Shown here: piece after piece, positions 1 to 12,971 of the stretch | Layout: every line of letters starts with the position of its first letter | How positions within the stretch are numbered: position 1 is the first letter of the stretch | Assembly: GCA_032622095.1 (NCBI GenBank) | Contig: CP136069.1 | Location: 160,509,043-160,573,042, forward strand | Direction: 5' to 3' | Length of the DNA stretch: 64,000 nt | Origin: Siphonodentalium dalli | Taxonomy: Eukaryota; Mollusca; Scaphopoda; Gadilida; Siphonodentaliidae | The notes under the pieces: generated by a model | Told to the model about the DNA's origin: nothing | Database searches by the model: none | The model's input: only the letters and a program-made list of their open reading frames with translations | Program-made: the position numbers and the translations under genes

Positions 1-190
1 TCTTATATATGCGAGTCGACCATATGTCGCCTCGCATATATGAGACAATTGGCCTAACATTCTGTTTTCATTTTTTATAAATTTTCCTTACATTCATTAA
101 CAATGTTTATAATTTTTCTTACATTTGTTAACAATTTTTATCATTTTTTATTAATTTTTTCTTACATTCTATCAGCATTCTATAACAATT
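1..190. mobile_element. Palindrome-ended MITE-like element, cut by window edge
   Basis: Bases 1-45 are a near-perfect hairpin (arm tcttatatatgcgag, loop around gtcgaccatatgtcgc) matching the inner palindromes of the elements at 5472-5858 and 42625-43063. It is followed by 'ggcctaacatt' and an AT-rich interior with repeated 'tttcttacattc' words, as in the 42.6-kb copy. Only one end is visible; the other palindrome would lie to the left of the window or is lost. Confidence 0.6.
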
Positions 191-1842
191 AAAACAAACT
201 TCTTATATTCTGTCGCACACGTGGGTTCAGGGGTCCCTGGCTAACTCTGGCGAGCACGACAGTCATTTATAAATTGAGCCTCTCTGAATTTTGGAGTGGT
301 ATAAACTGTCATCGTCTTATAGATACACGTGTGTATGAACAGGGTAAAGAAGGAACGATCTCACCTTGGAGTCTCTATACTTTATATATGAAATATGTAG
401 TGTACTGTATTACATGAAAGTCGGCTTTATATATATTTAGCCCATCAAGTATGAAGCACATTGGTGTATACACATCGTAGTTAGTAGACTCTGAAATTAT
501 TAAAACATCCAAATAATAATACAAAAATGTGGAAATGAGATATATCATTTAAAGTTAGCGTAAATGACTTCACCGTTTATATTATCTTCGAAACTTTACT
601 TTATATGGACCATAACTTTGTCCATGTACAAATATTTCTTTTCCTTTTAAAATCCCCCTCTTAAAAATTACTTAACATTAAGACTACTAATGTATTTACT
701 ATCAACCCGTAATTTTCCCAATAAAAATCACAAACTGCTTATTTCTATAGATTGATAAATCAAACTATAACTACTGTGGGAAATCTAGCCAAATATAAAG
801 CTTTACGTTTCTTTAAACAAACATGCGAATAACCTTAAATTTAACGTACAAGATTCACTAGTTTCTCCAATAACTAAAAACCAAGTTCAACAAATGTCGA
901 ATTGACATGTGTTTAAACGACCAAATTGTTTTACAATAATTACCTTGTCTGTATTGACAAATGTCTGAGCGTTAAAGAGCATAAGCGTATTTACATACAA
1001 AATGTGAGATGTTGCCCCTAGCTCCAGGTATTGACAAGTGACGAGTTCTGTGTGTGCGTGTTCAATGACCAGGTCCGGGTAATCAAATTTGTTGACCACA
1101 CCAAATGTTGGGCAGCTTGAGGTGGGTGGATAAAAAAGGTCGTGTGCAAAGCTAAGAGTGCAACGAACATTAGTAATTAACTCATGCCGTGCCGGTTATT
1201 TTGATAAATGTCTTGCGTACCGAGAAATATACTGATATTATTAATGCTAATTCTGTTATGTATTTAAATATAATTTATCCTGACAAAGTCACTGTATAAC
1301 ATACTCCCCCTCCAAAAAATATATGACATATATATGACATCCCTGTCATTTACAACCAATCATTCTCATTATACCCATTTCAAATGCTGTTTTAATCAAA
1401 ACAACTATCCAATTTGTCAATATCTACACCTGAAAATCATATGCTGTACTACATATGGGTGTAATGTAACTTATTTACATGTACTTGACTATAAAAGTCC
1501 ACAAAATACACACATATTCAATAAGTCAATTTACTGACACACAAAGGTAAATATCTGAAATTTCAACCTCAGATCAATCGTGAACATCTCACTTGAAATT
1601 CTTATGACAAAAAAACTGACATTTATTCATCATGAAGTTTCAACAAAATCAATTACACTCGCTTATTTCAATTCGTTTACCATGAATGATCTATGCTAAG
1701 ATAAACATTGAATTTATGGACAGCAAACATTAAATCTAAAACATACACAATTGTTAATCTTGCCTCTCCTACAATATGGTCACTTGACTAATATACTAAA
1801 TTAAAAAAAATATATTTTATTGAAATGGGACATTTTATAATT
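191..1842. other. Intergenic, nothing recognised
   Basis: AT-rich sequence with short open frames on both strands (for example minus 887-1099). None shows a recognisable domain, splice-consistent neighbours or repeat homology inside the window. Confidence 0.5.
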
Positions 1843-1960
1843 TTTTTAATTTTTTCTTAAGATTCTTTAACAATTCTATCATCATGTATCATTTTTTGTT
1901 ACATTCTTTATAAATTTTTTATAAATTTTTTGTTACATTCACGAGTTTTCTCCGACAGAA
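1843..1960. repeat. AT-rich block like the hairpin-element interior
   Basis: Repeated words of the type 'tttttgttacattc' and 'tttcttaagattc' resemble the interior of the element at 1-190. It may be a relic of the same family without palindromic ends. Confidence 0.3.
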
Positions 1961-3471
1961 CCGACTTGACGGAGGTAATCGATTTGTCATTATTATTAAC
2001 ACATGTTAGAATAGAAGAAGAGGCATCTACAATCGTAATACTATTAATTTAGATTATGAAAAATTATAATATTAAGTTAATTAACATAGTGTGCAACATA
2101 ATCCGTCTGTTCTTCCTTCAACGGAAGCATTAAACGTTATGACATTGCAGAGGGAATATTGATAAGAACTATATTTGTTTCATGAATGTATTGATGTATT
2201 AGTTATTTATATATGTTATACTCATCACTATCTTGAAACTTCCCATTGAGGTGTTTTGCAATACCTTTTTGTATCTAACATATTGTCGCACGCCAATCAA
2301 ATTAGTAAACAATGCTTTGTTTGGAAACATGAATATTAATAAGCTGTCGCGGGCTGGGAATTCCACGGTCATCTCTGAAATAAAGTTGAGTACCACTGTC
2401 CCTAGACCCAGTAGATTACGATGAGATCTTGGTCTGTGCTTGAGCTAGACTGATGTGTCACACATGTGTAGAAATATTCATTTTTGTTATTTTAAAATGT
2501 CCCCACTTTTTATCAAACTATTCTAATATTTGGATCACCATTTCATTAGATGATGTAAAAAGCCACATGCCGAAATTGTTCTTATTTGGACTGTTACCTT
2601 CACCCAGATACGAAGTGTATATATCTACGGCGTCGAAGATATAGCCACGAGTATAACATTTACGCAGTGACGGAACTACACACATAAATCTACACGATTA
2701 CGCACGTTTGTCTGCAGTTTGAACCTGGTAGAATTGGAATGGCCGACATACGCACGAAGCTTTTTTGTCACATCTTAGCACACGAACATACCGTATGCTA
2801 AGATAGTGGTTGCGTATGCTATGGATTTTAAAATTAAGTATGCGTGCGTCGCAAATAAAACAGAATTAATTAATTCTACACATGCATAATACGCTATAAA
2901 CCAAACTTTCTAAGTGTATTCATTTTACGCACTGAGTTATACTAGAACTGATTTTATTCAACACACATAGACATGAGGCAAGATGTATTCACTGGAATCC
3001 CAGCCATTGAATACACAGTATTGTATACCTCTTTGTGGAATACAAGCCTGAACTATTTCTTATTGACGTTATGGCCAAGAAAGATGACGTACATTTTACG
3101 TTACATTATAGTTAACTATCCGCTTCGGGTGATGCACCGATCATTACTGGTAATTCTTCAGACTAAAACTACAATAATTAAAGCTAGCTATAGTATCAAG
3201 TCTTGATTGAACACATCTGACACAGCGGTGTAGAATAAATACAGAACACAACACATTGACGTGAGACACATGTTTTCAACGGAATACCAGTCATTGAATA
3301 CATATTGTTAGAATACAAGCTGGAACTAGTTGACGTTATTGCCATGGGCGATGCCGTACATAACGTCAACGATGCGCTTTGGCGTATATGACGTCAACAA
3401 TCCCCTTCGTACATATGATTACCGGTTTTCATCAGATTAAACCACAATAAAGATGGTTATCAGGGACGTTG
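1961..3471. other. Intergenic; weak direct repeat
   Basis: No gene recognised. About 2962-3083 and 3247-3345 share a diverged direct repeat ('cattgaatacacag', 'gaatacaagc', 'tgacgttatggcc' against 'cattgaatacatat', 'gaatacaagc', 'tgacgttattgcc'). This suggests an old tandem duplication of roughly 285 bases. Confidence 0.35.
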
Positions 3472-3511
3472 CTATGGGGTTCAACGCCCCCCCCCCCGTT
3501 GAACCCCATAG
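3472..3511. repeat. Perfect 15-bp hairpin with poly-C loop
   Basis: The left arm ctatggggttcaacg (3472-3486) is the exact reverse complement of cgttgaaccccatag (3497-3511). The loop is ten C residues. Confidence 0.85.
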
Positions 3512-3657
3512 TGAAACCATAAAATTGCCAACTATATAGTATTTGGTGTCTGATAAAATATCCAACTATATATAATTTGGTTTTGAGTAATGTAAAATTC
3601 CAATATTGGCTTAATGGCTTAATAATTTGAATTTCTCTATATTCTTTTTAAGAGCAT

Positions 3658-3772
3658 GGACTGTGTAAATAAAGACACTGACACTAGTAACAAGAATGCC
3701 ATAGCATTGATCCATGTGTTTTCTACCGAGGGACTGTGTAAATAAAGACACTGACACTAGTAACAAGAATGC
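3658..3772. repeat. Perfect 42-bp direct repeat, 73-bp spacing
   Basis: The 42 bases at 3658-3699 (beginning ggactgtgtaaataaag, ending caagaatgc) recur identically at 3731-3772. It looks like a recent small tandem duplication in non-coding DNA. Confidence 0.85.
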
Positions 3773-5471
3773 GATATTAATCAGAATATGGTTGAGGAAC
3801 GAATACGAGTTTAAATGCATGCATGTATTCAAATTCCAAGGAGTCACAAGTTATAACTCACAATTATTGGAATTTTATTCATGAAATTTCCAACTATTGA
3901 CAATTATGGTCCTCAATGGGGGGGGGGGACACTCCGACACCCCTGTCGTTACGTCCCTGGTGGTTATATTATCAATGGTAGTCAGTCATGTATTAACCTT
4001 ATGCGATTCAAGTTCCGCAATTCATTCGGTAAAAGAGTTTCGATTAAGATGCGCGATGTTTTCCGTGTATGTTTTTCATTTGTTAGAAATTCACAATAAC
4101 AATGTGTTATCTATTTTATTGCTCCTCAATCAACCCCCACCCTTGACTCACATGGTGACACTTGGGCATACCATTGATGTCCGCCATCTATACAGTGGAG
4201 AGGAATACCGGTATACGGCAAGTAAGTTACTAAGACTGGTGGAAATGGTGACAGAAACGTATATAATTATGTGTGTCCCTCCACGACCCTCACCCATTCG
4301 TGATGTAGTAATGTCGCAAAGTGTAACTATAACGTCTTAGCATAAAGTATTTCATAATTTCGGTTTCGCAACATTGCTTTGTAAACATCATCGACGCCAT
4401 TTATCAAGTTATTCACCTCATGCTAGTTCGCAAACATGCACTTTATCCCATTATATTCACCTCATTACGTCACATTTATTGTTGTATTCAAACAGTAGGT
4501 GGTAATTAGTAATAATGTTTGCATATTTCCATGTTATAAGTCAGTAATATTGTGGTATTTCGCCCCAGATTTGTAGCACTGTCGGGTTTGGTGGTGACGT
4601 CTCCAGTTGGCGTGTTCAACTGCGCCAAACTGTCGAGCGTCACCGCGACAACCGCTGCTCGTGTATCAACTGGCCACTTCCGGGTGGTCAAATTTCTGAC
4701 CATATGGTCGTTTTCCGACCACATTATGTGGTTCGATTAAGACCACATGGTCGCCTAGTATAAAACACATGTGACCAATTCCGGTGGTCGACTTTGTAAC
4801 GGAAATCTCAGGAGAGCAAGTCAGAATTAGTAACCGCCTTGAGAGTTTACACAACGTATGATATTCAAAGCCCGGTATTTCCAATGTGAGCCCATTTACT
4901 TGAGTAAACAATAAAACACGTTTGATGTGTGTTATTGAATAGTCTTTCTTAAAGTGCCTTTTATTGAAGTTTAACTCTACTTTTGTGGATTAATTTGGAA
5001 TACCTGTTTCCGTGTATTTGCACACATACGATGTTTAATGCTCAACTTATATTATCTTCTATTGAGTTGTAGTCTTAGAGAGCTATCAGTGCTATTTATC
5101 ACATACATATAGTATATATGATTATCATTTTTACCTGTATGATGAATATATTATAAAAATAAAACATAATCATTTTTATAAACAAAGCCTTGACAATCAG
5201 AACCCAAGGGCTATAGGTTTCACATATCAAGAATCGATCAAGATTCTAAAGATTCAAGACTACAGTCAATGCAAGATATATATTTACAGTAACGAGATAT
5301 AAAAGGGGTCAAATAATCCACTTTACTACCATTTTATATATATATAGTCTGACCACAACCTCCGTTATATGACTGCATGGCGCCACGTAGTTATCTTTAA
5401 CAACAATAACAAAACCAACAGCAACAATAACAACATTATATTCCCTGTATCATGGAGGTGACTATATTATA
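3773..5471. other. Intergenic; overlapping open frames without support
   Basis: A 147-codon plus frame (3897-4340) overlaps another plus frame (3881-4099). It begins in a poly-G tract, has no recognisable domain, and is not supported as a gene. Around 4684-4793 the words ggtggtc, gaccatatggtc and gaccacatggtc form imperfect palindromes that could be an old hairpin element. Confidence 0.4.
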
Positions 5472-5858
5472 TAACCCTTTACCCAACAAACCGGCCAAAA
5501 CCGGCCAAATAAAGCTTCAACAGCCTAAATTATCTTCAGTCTGTCTCAATAGAACCATACAAATATGGATATCATTGGAACCGGCTCCTTGACCACATTG
5601 TGATAGTTACAGTTATGCCCTGTGCCAATGCATTCTCTTATATATGCGAGTCGACCATAGGTCGCCTCGCATATATAAGAGAATGCATTGGCCTTTTTTT
5701 AACACTTTTTACCATTTTTTCTTACAATCTTTAACAATTTTATAATTTTTAACGTGTTAAGCCAATGCATTCTCTTATATATGCGAGGCGACCTATGGTA
5801 GACTCTCATATATAAGAGAATGCATTGGCACAGGGCCCTTCTGTTGGATAAAGGGTTA
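5472..5858. mobile_element. MITE-like element with internal 69-bp palindromes
   Basis: The outer ends taaccctttacccaaca and tgttggataaagggtta are inverted. Inside, 5624-5692 and 5761-5829 are 69-base palindromes (27-base arms, 15-base loop; arm starts gccaatgcattctctta). The right palindrome has small changes in its second arm. The same palindrome pair occurs at 42.6 kb in a different outer context, so the palindrome pair may be a unit nested in another terminal-inverted-repeat element here. There is no coding capacity. The ends suggest a TA target, which is an inference. Confidence 0.75.
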
Positions 5859-6299
5859 ATGGCCATTCCGTAATGTATTTATCAGCAGGGAAGACTCCTC
5901 AGAATAGCCTTTCATTTGAATAATTCGCTTTTATCACAATAATCCATATAGTGGTATACTATGACCGCAATTTATAAAAACACAAAGGAGTTCCACAGAC
6001 TATCTTCAATAAAATTAAAAATTGACTGACATTGTTTACATACCCTGTGGCAGAAACTGTGTTTATAACTGAGAATTATATTTGGTTATAAATGCGAAAC
6101 GTACTACGATTTCTGTAACCGCATCACCACATTACCCCTTCTCCGCAAAGTTACATATATAGTTGCTACACACACAACAAATAACAACATTTCGTGAATG
6201 TTCAACGCTGAAATAACAGCTTTAAGCGATAACCACCTGCTATTTAGCACAAGTACATGTGTAAAATTGGTAAGATATTTTCAAACAAAACGATTCTGA
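5859..6299. other. Intergenic, nothing recognised
   Basis: No supported gene, repeat or RNA. Confidence 0.5.
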
Positions 6300-8343
6300 A
6301 ACAAGACAGTCAATGACTGTGGAGACGCTTACCAGACTCTAAAGACTAGGAAGACTGGGACGCGGAAGACCCCGTAAGAGTTAGTACTTGTCATATTCAC
6401 TTAAAAACAAGTAGTCCTAAAGAGGGACATAGCCTAGATGGTCTCCGTTGAACAGTGGGGTGTCCACCTTGAAATATGGTCCAGATCCCCCACCCCACAT
6501 AGTCCATAGCCTGCTCCCTCAACTGAAGCAAACACAGTCCCAAGTTCGTAAAATTCCTTTGCATATGTTGGAATATTACAACTGATACTTCAATCTGTCC
6601 TAACTGTGGCAAAGTTACAACCTGACTTGCTCCCCATTTTTTAATGGTGGACCCAATTCAAACAAATTTTGATCCCAACTCTCCATAGACCATTTACACC
6701 AAATGCCATTTCTTGATTGGTCGAATCCATTTTAACAAATCTGTAACCCAGTCCCAAGTAACACAAGGACCCCCCATACTGGTTACTACACATATGCTAA
6801 ATAGGACTGATGGCTCTTGAGGAGCGCCATTTTAAGAATTACTTTGGGGGAAGAGTTATGTCCATGGTCGCACCTCTATTTTGCCGGTGAACCCATTTCA
6901 ACAAATCTGAACCCAGTCACCCAATGACTCTCTATACCAAAATGTGTACCAAATATGCCAAATGGTTCTTGAGAAGATGTTTTAAAAATAACTGATGAGG
7001 GAAAGAATTATGTCATTGGCTCTGACCAATTCTGAATCAAATCTGAATCCTAGTCACCCATACCAAACATAAGCTGAATAGGCCTGATGGTTCTTCATAG
7101 GAACACATTTTAAGAATTACAATGGATGGACAAGTTACGTCCCTGGCTCCGCCCTTATTTGACCAGGTGACCTCATTTTTACACATCTGTATCCCTGTCA
7201 CCCAAAAACCTTCCATACCAATTATAAGCTAAATAGCCCCAATGATTCTTGAGATGTTTTAAGAATTACTATGGATATAAAGAGATAGGTCCCTAGATTC
7301 TTGAGAAGATGTTTTAAGAATTATTATGGATGGAAAGAGTTAGGTCCCTAGCTATGCCACTTTTTTGTCCGTGTGACCCCCATTTGAACAGAACTGAATC
7401 CCAGCCACCTAGGGACCATCCACACAAAATATGTCTCAATTCTTCATCTCAGGTAAGCTAAGAAAAATGCCTCCATCTTTCTCATCCAGTTTCCCATATG
7501 TAATCGCCTGAGAAAACAGGTATTTAGTTTTACTGGGCTAACTGTCAGATGCATCATTCACACTTGGCCTTGGGAGTGGAGTTTGTTATCATAAGCACGG
7601 TCATTTATATACAAACCCTCTAACAGGCAGAGAAATTTAGGCTGTCAATCAAAGCTGTCATTCCAAACAGATTTTGTTAACACTGCCATTTCATTTATTA
7701 CTTTATAATCAATGTGACTTCTATATGGTTTAAGCATGTTCTTGATTTTAGACTGATTTAAACCAAATTTGGTTGAGTCACCCTGGTGGATGTTATAATG
7801 GTGTTATTTGTTTTTAAATTGAGCAAGAAATTAATCTCAATTAAATAAAAAAATTAATTAATTTGACCCAGTGACCTCATTTCTGAACCCCAGTCACCCA
7901 AGGATCCTGCATACCAAATATAAACCCATTCGGCCCAATGAAATTTGAGAAGAAGTCGTAGTAAGAATTACAGAGTTATGGCCCTGGTTTCGCAACTAAT
8001 TGACCCAGTGTCGTTATTTGAACAAATCTGAATGAGAGTTACCTAAGGAACATCCGCACCAAATATGAACCAATTCGGTCTGACGGTTCTAGAGGAGAAG
8101 ATGTTCAAAGAATTGTTGACGGATGGACGGATGGACGGACGGACGTACTGGCCAAAGTATACTTGTGGGGTGACTGCACATACCCATGAATACTTGTGGG
8201 GTGCGATCTTTTGTTTGAGTAAGTTGTGGGGTGCAACCCACAACTGACGATGCTGGTTAGTGCAGACGGACGGATGGACGGACGACGGACGAGGAGTGAT
8301 GACTATAGCTCCACCGGAGACTTCGTCTCAGGTGAGCTAAAAA
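6300..8343 (+). mobile_element. Dispersed non-coding element 'X', copy 1
   Basis: The left end (aacaagacagtcaatgactg, then acgcttaccagactctaaag) is shared with copies at about 43.29 kb and, slightly shortened, 12.99 kb. The right end has ggacgg runs followed by gaggagtgatgactatag, ctccaccggagacttcgtct and caggtgagctaaaaa. The body reiterates a block of roughly 150 bases: 'tgacccagtgacc', 'atttgaacaaatctgaat', 'cagtcacccaaggacc', 'ccaaatataagctaa', 'aagaattactatgg', 'gttatggccctgg'. The open frames are short and broken. This kind of repeat ending in gctcacctgag, read on the minus strand, is one I associate with mollusc genomes. It could be a composite SINE-like or non-autonomous element. Confidence 0.65.
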
Positions 8344-9764
8344 ACTAATATTGTGCATTTCGCCATAGCATATTCCAGTTGTAAAGTTGCGACTGAAGTA
8401 ATTTGAACAAAATTGTTTATTAATAAACCAGTATTTTTAGCGAATTTTGCCTTGTCACTAATTTATTCTATGCTCACCCAACATTTCTACATCAATGACC
8501 AGACTATCAAACAATGCACACGTGAAGTCCTGCTGGAATATTTATTTATATAATATATTCTGCCATTGTGAGTGTACCCAAGTCTGGTCAGTGTCTGCTA
8601 TTACCTGATTGTATGACAGAATTGTATTATTTTTCGCTCAGTTTTAAATTCGCTTTAAAGATACATTATCCGAATTAACGCTCCTAAATCTTTGTCTTCG
8701 GGTGTAAAAAAATATTTGATTCGAGTCGAGGAACCCACCCATCAAAGCTCAGAGTGATCATATATCGATTTATGAAGTTTATTATTTCTCGAGATGTGCA
8801 GTTATATGTGGCCCAGAAAACGTCGACAAAATTGCGGATGAACTTGGATAACTCTAAAATTAAGTGGTAATACGGCCAAATTTCGTGATACTCAAGTGAT
8901 AATACGGCCATATTTCGTGGAACAAAAGATGCTGATAAAAAACACGTTTTGGGAAATTTGATACCATATTTGACAGCTAGTGGTTAGCATTATTTTGTTG
9001 CAATTAATCGTATTTTGAAGAAATGTTGTTGTTGTATCTTTGTCTGATGGGATTGAGTACCTTTAATGTTTTGGTTTCGGACCGATTTATATAAATATAA
9101 ATTATGATAGAAACCAAAGTTTGTTTTCCAGCCCAGTGGACTTGGACCAAAATTTTGCAACATCGTGACAGACCGGATTAAAGCATGAACTTTACCGATA
9201 TGTACAATGGGATATGAGGGATAATAATAACCGGGCTGCGGGTCGTCATGGTTCATGAAAATGTTTGGCTTCCATGGCAACGGCACAAACTATTTGGGAA
9301 AAAGCGGGGAAAAGGCCGCGGTTTGGAAACAGTTAGCCTTGTGTTTGAATAAATTATGTGATACCATAGTGCAATCAATGGTCCATCAAATGAACTGAGC
9401 CACTAGGACATATAGAGTCAAGGTCAACCGCTAATGTCAAGGTCATTAAAAAATAAAATCATTTTTCTGTCTTTTTAAAAATGTATTGTCTCATATGCCG
9501 CAAACTCAAATGCCTTTGTCATAAATGCAACCCCTTCTCACAAAGCATAACAAATACGGCGTCACCTCCAATCACAGTCCAAAAAATACACGGGCTCTAT
9601 TCTGGTAAAATGTCGTAACATCAGGTAAACGGTGATATATTCTGGTAAAAGTCATGTAAAACATGTAAAAGGGACACGGCCTTGTAATTCCAAGTAAATG
9701 CATGGTGTATCCCATTCATATCATACTCTGGTAAATTCTGGTGTAATACCATTTCATGGACAGT
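8344..9764. other. Intergenic, nothing recognised
   Basis: Minus-strand frames at 8684-8911 and 8990-9286 show no domain. At 9590-9740 the word 'attctggtaaa' recurs several times without a regular period. Confidence 0.45.
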
Positions 9765-10161
9765 CGGGTATGCTAATGACGAAACAAGAATCAGAATAGA
9801 AAATCAGTAGTCTTCCTTGAAACACCACAACGTGACGTCATTGCCTACCGCACAAAGATGCATTCATTGATATTCTTCACACAAACTATCCACTCTTTAC
9901 ACATAAGTGCTTGTGAAATTGACCAGGCTGGCATATGTGTATATATAGCTGCAACTGCCGTGATGTCAGAGCGATAAGCCCGCGTCAGTAAGAACCCACT
10001 TTCCTCTGTCTGACCAATAACAGACCATCTCTAATCGGCAACAGAACCTAAAGAATATGAGAAACGAAATTCCCGAAGTACGAGCTATAATAACCGAATT
10101 TCAATTCTATACTACAAGGGAGGAAAATTACTATATGCTAACAATATGTCAATACTTCAAA

Positions 10162-12971
10162 TAAATATATAAATAAACTAACATCTCTAAAACATAATAT
10201 ATCTAGAGCATTCTTAGTGAGACATATAATTGGATATAGAAAATAACTATCATCTCTAATAAGTAATAAAATAATATCTATAGAATCCTTAGTGAGACCT
10301 ATATATAGATATAGAAAAACTAACATCTCTTACAAGTAATATTTCTATAGCATACTCAGTGAGACATATAGTTAGATATACAAAACTAACATATCTTACT
10401 AATAATATATCTATAACATACTCAGTGAGACCTATACTTATATATAAAACACTAACATCTCTTACAAATAATATATCTATAGCATACTCAGTGAGGCATA
10501 TAGTTAGATATACAAACCTAACATATCTTACTAATAATATATCTATAACATACTCAGTGAGACCTATACGTAGATATAAAACACTAGCATCTCTAACAAA
10601 TAATATATCTATAGTATACTCAGTGAGACCTATACTTATATATAAAACACTAACATCTCTAACAAATAATATATCTATAGTATACTCAGTGAGACCTATA
10701 CTTATATATAAAACACTAGCATCTCTAACAAATAATATATCTATAGCATACTTAGTGAGACCTATACTTATATATAAAACACTAACATCTCTAACAAATA
10801 ATATATCTATAGTACACTCAGTGAGACCTATACTTATATATAAAACACTAACATCTCTAACAAATAATATATCTATAGTATACTCAGTGAGACCTATACT
10901 TATATATAAAACACTAACATCTCTAACAAATAATATATCTATAGTATACTCAGTGAGACCTATACTTATATATAAAACACTAACATCTCTAACAAATAAT
11001 ATATCTATAGTATACTCAGTGAGACCTATACTTATATATAAAACACTAACACCTCTTACTAATAATATATCTATAGTATATTCAGTGAGTGAGACCTATA
11101 CTTATATAATTATAAAACATCTAACAAATAATATATATATATAGCATACTCAGTGTGACCTATACTTATATATAAAACACTAACATCTCTTACTAATAAT
11201 ATATCTATAGTATACTCAGTGAGACCTATACTTATATATAAAACACAAACACCTCTTACTAATAATATATCTATAGTATATTCAGTGAGTGAGACCTATA
11301 CTTATATATAAAACATCTAACAAATAATATATATATAGCATACTCAGTGTGACCTATATGTATATATAAAACACTAACATCTCTTACTAATAATATATCT
11401 ATAGTATACTCAGTGAGACCTATACTTATATATAAAACACTAACATCTCTTACTAATAATAGATCTATATCATACTCCATGAGACTTACACGTAGATATA
11501 AAACACTAACATCTCTAACAAATAATATATCTATAACATACTCAGTGAGACCTATACGTAGATATAAAACACTAGCATCTCTAACAAATAATATATCTAT
11601 AGCATAGTCAGTGAGACCTATACTTATATATAAAACACTAACATCTCTTACTAATAATATATCTATAGTATACTCAGTGAGACCTATACTTATATATAAA
11701 ACACTAACATCTCTTACTAATAATATATATATAGTATACTCAGTGAGACCTATACGTAGATATAAAACACTAACATCTCTTACTAATAATATATCTATAG
11801 CATACTCAGTGAGACCTATACTTATATATAAAACATCTAACAAATAATATATATATAGCATACTCAGTGAGACCTATACTTATATATAAAACACTAACAT
11901 ATCTTACTAATAATATATCTATAGTATACTCAGTGAGACCTATACTTATATATAAAACACTAACATCTCTTACTAATAATATATATATAGTATACTCAGT
12001 GAGACCTATAATTATATATAAAACACTAGCATATCTAACAAATAATATATCTATAGTATACTCAGTGAGACCTATACTTATATATAAAACACTAACATCT
12101 CTAACAAATAATATATCTATAGTATACTCAGTGAGACCTATACTTATATATAAAACACTAACATCTCTAACAAATAATATATCTATAGTATACTCAGTGA
12201 GACCTATACTTATATATAAAACATCTAAACAAATAATATATATATAGCATACTCAGTGAGACCTATACTTATATATAAAACACTAGCATGTCTAACAAAT
12301 AATATATCTATAGTATACTCAGTGAGACCTATACCTATATATAAAACACTAGCATCTCTTACCAATAATATATCTATAGTATACTAGTGAGACCTATACT
12401 TATATATAAAACACTAACATCTCTAACAAATAATATATCTATAGTATACTCAGTGAGACCTATACTTATATATAAAACACTAACATCTCTAACAAATAAT
12501 ATATCTATAGTATACTCAGTGAGACCTATACTTATATATAAAACACTAGCATCTCTAACAAATAATATATCTATAGTATACTCAGTGAGACCTATACTTA
12601 TATATAAAACACTAACATCTCTAACAAATAATATATCTATAGTACACTCAGTGAGACCTATACTTATATATAAAACACTAACATCTCTAACAAATAATAT
12701 ATCTATAGTATACTCAGTGAGACCTATACTTATATATAAAACACTAACATCTCTAACAAATAATATATCTATAGTATACTCAGTGAGACCTATACTTATA
12801 TATAAAACACTAACATCTCTAACAAATAATATATCTATAGCATACTTAGTGAGACCTATACTTATATATAAAACATCTAACAAATAATATATATATAGCA
12901 TACTCGGTGTGACCTATACTTATATATAAAACACTAACATCTCTAACAAATAATATACCTATAGCATACTT
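10162..12971. repeat. 66-bp satellite array, about 40 copies
   Basis: The 66-base monomer contains 'cactaacatctctaacaaa', 'taatatatctatagtatact' and 'cagtgagacctatacttata'. Successive 'cagtgag' starts are 66 bases apart (for example 10423 and 10489). Monomers in the middle are nearly identical, while those at 10162-10360 are diverged, the usual edge decay of a satellite. Several monomers are shortened ('aaaacatctaacaaataat'). Because 66 is divisible by three, the array reads open as a 22-residue repeat on both strands (plus 10359-11144 and 12387-12887, minus 11271-11861 and 12374-12901). I regard these as repeat artefacts, not genes. Confidence 0.92.

Noticed and set aside
3897-4340. 147-codon plus-strand frame
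   Set aside because: Starts next to a poly-G tract, overlaps another frame, no domain or splice partner.
4725-4745. tRNA T-arm-like word ggttcgatta
   Set aside because: No matching acceptor stem, D-arm or anticodon arm around it; it lies in a palindromic repeat.
10359-12901. Long open frames of 126-261 codons on both strands
   Set aside because: They are the 66-base satellite read in phase (22-residue repeat), and both strands are equally open.
10162-12971. CRISPR-like regular repeat array
   Set aside because: No unique spacers; contiguous 66-base monomers in an animal genome are a satellite.
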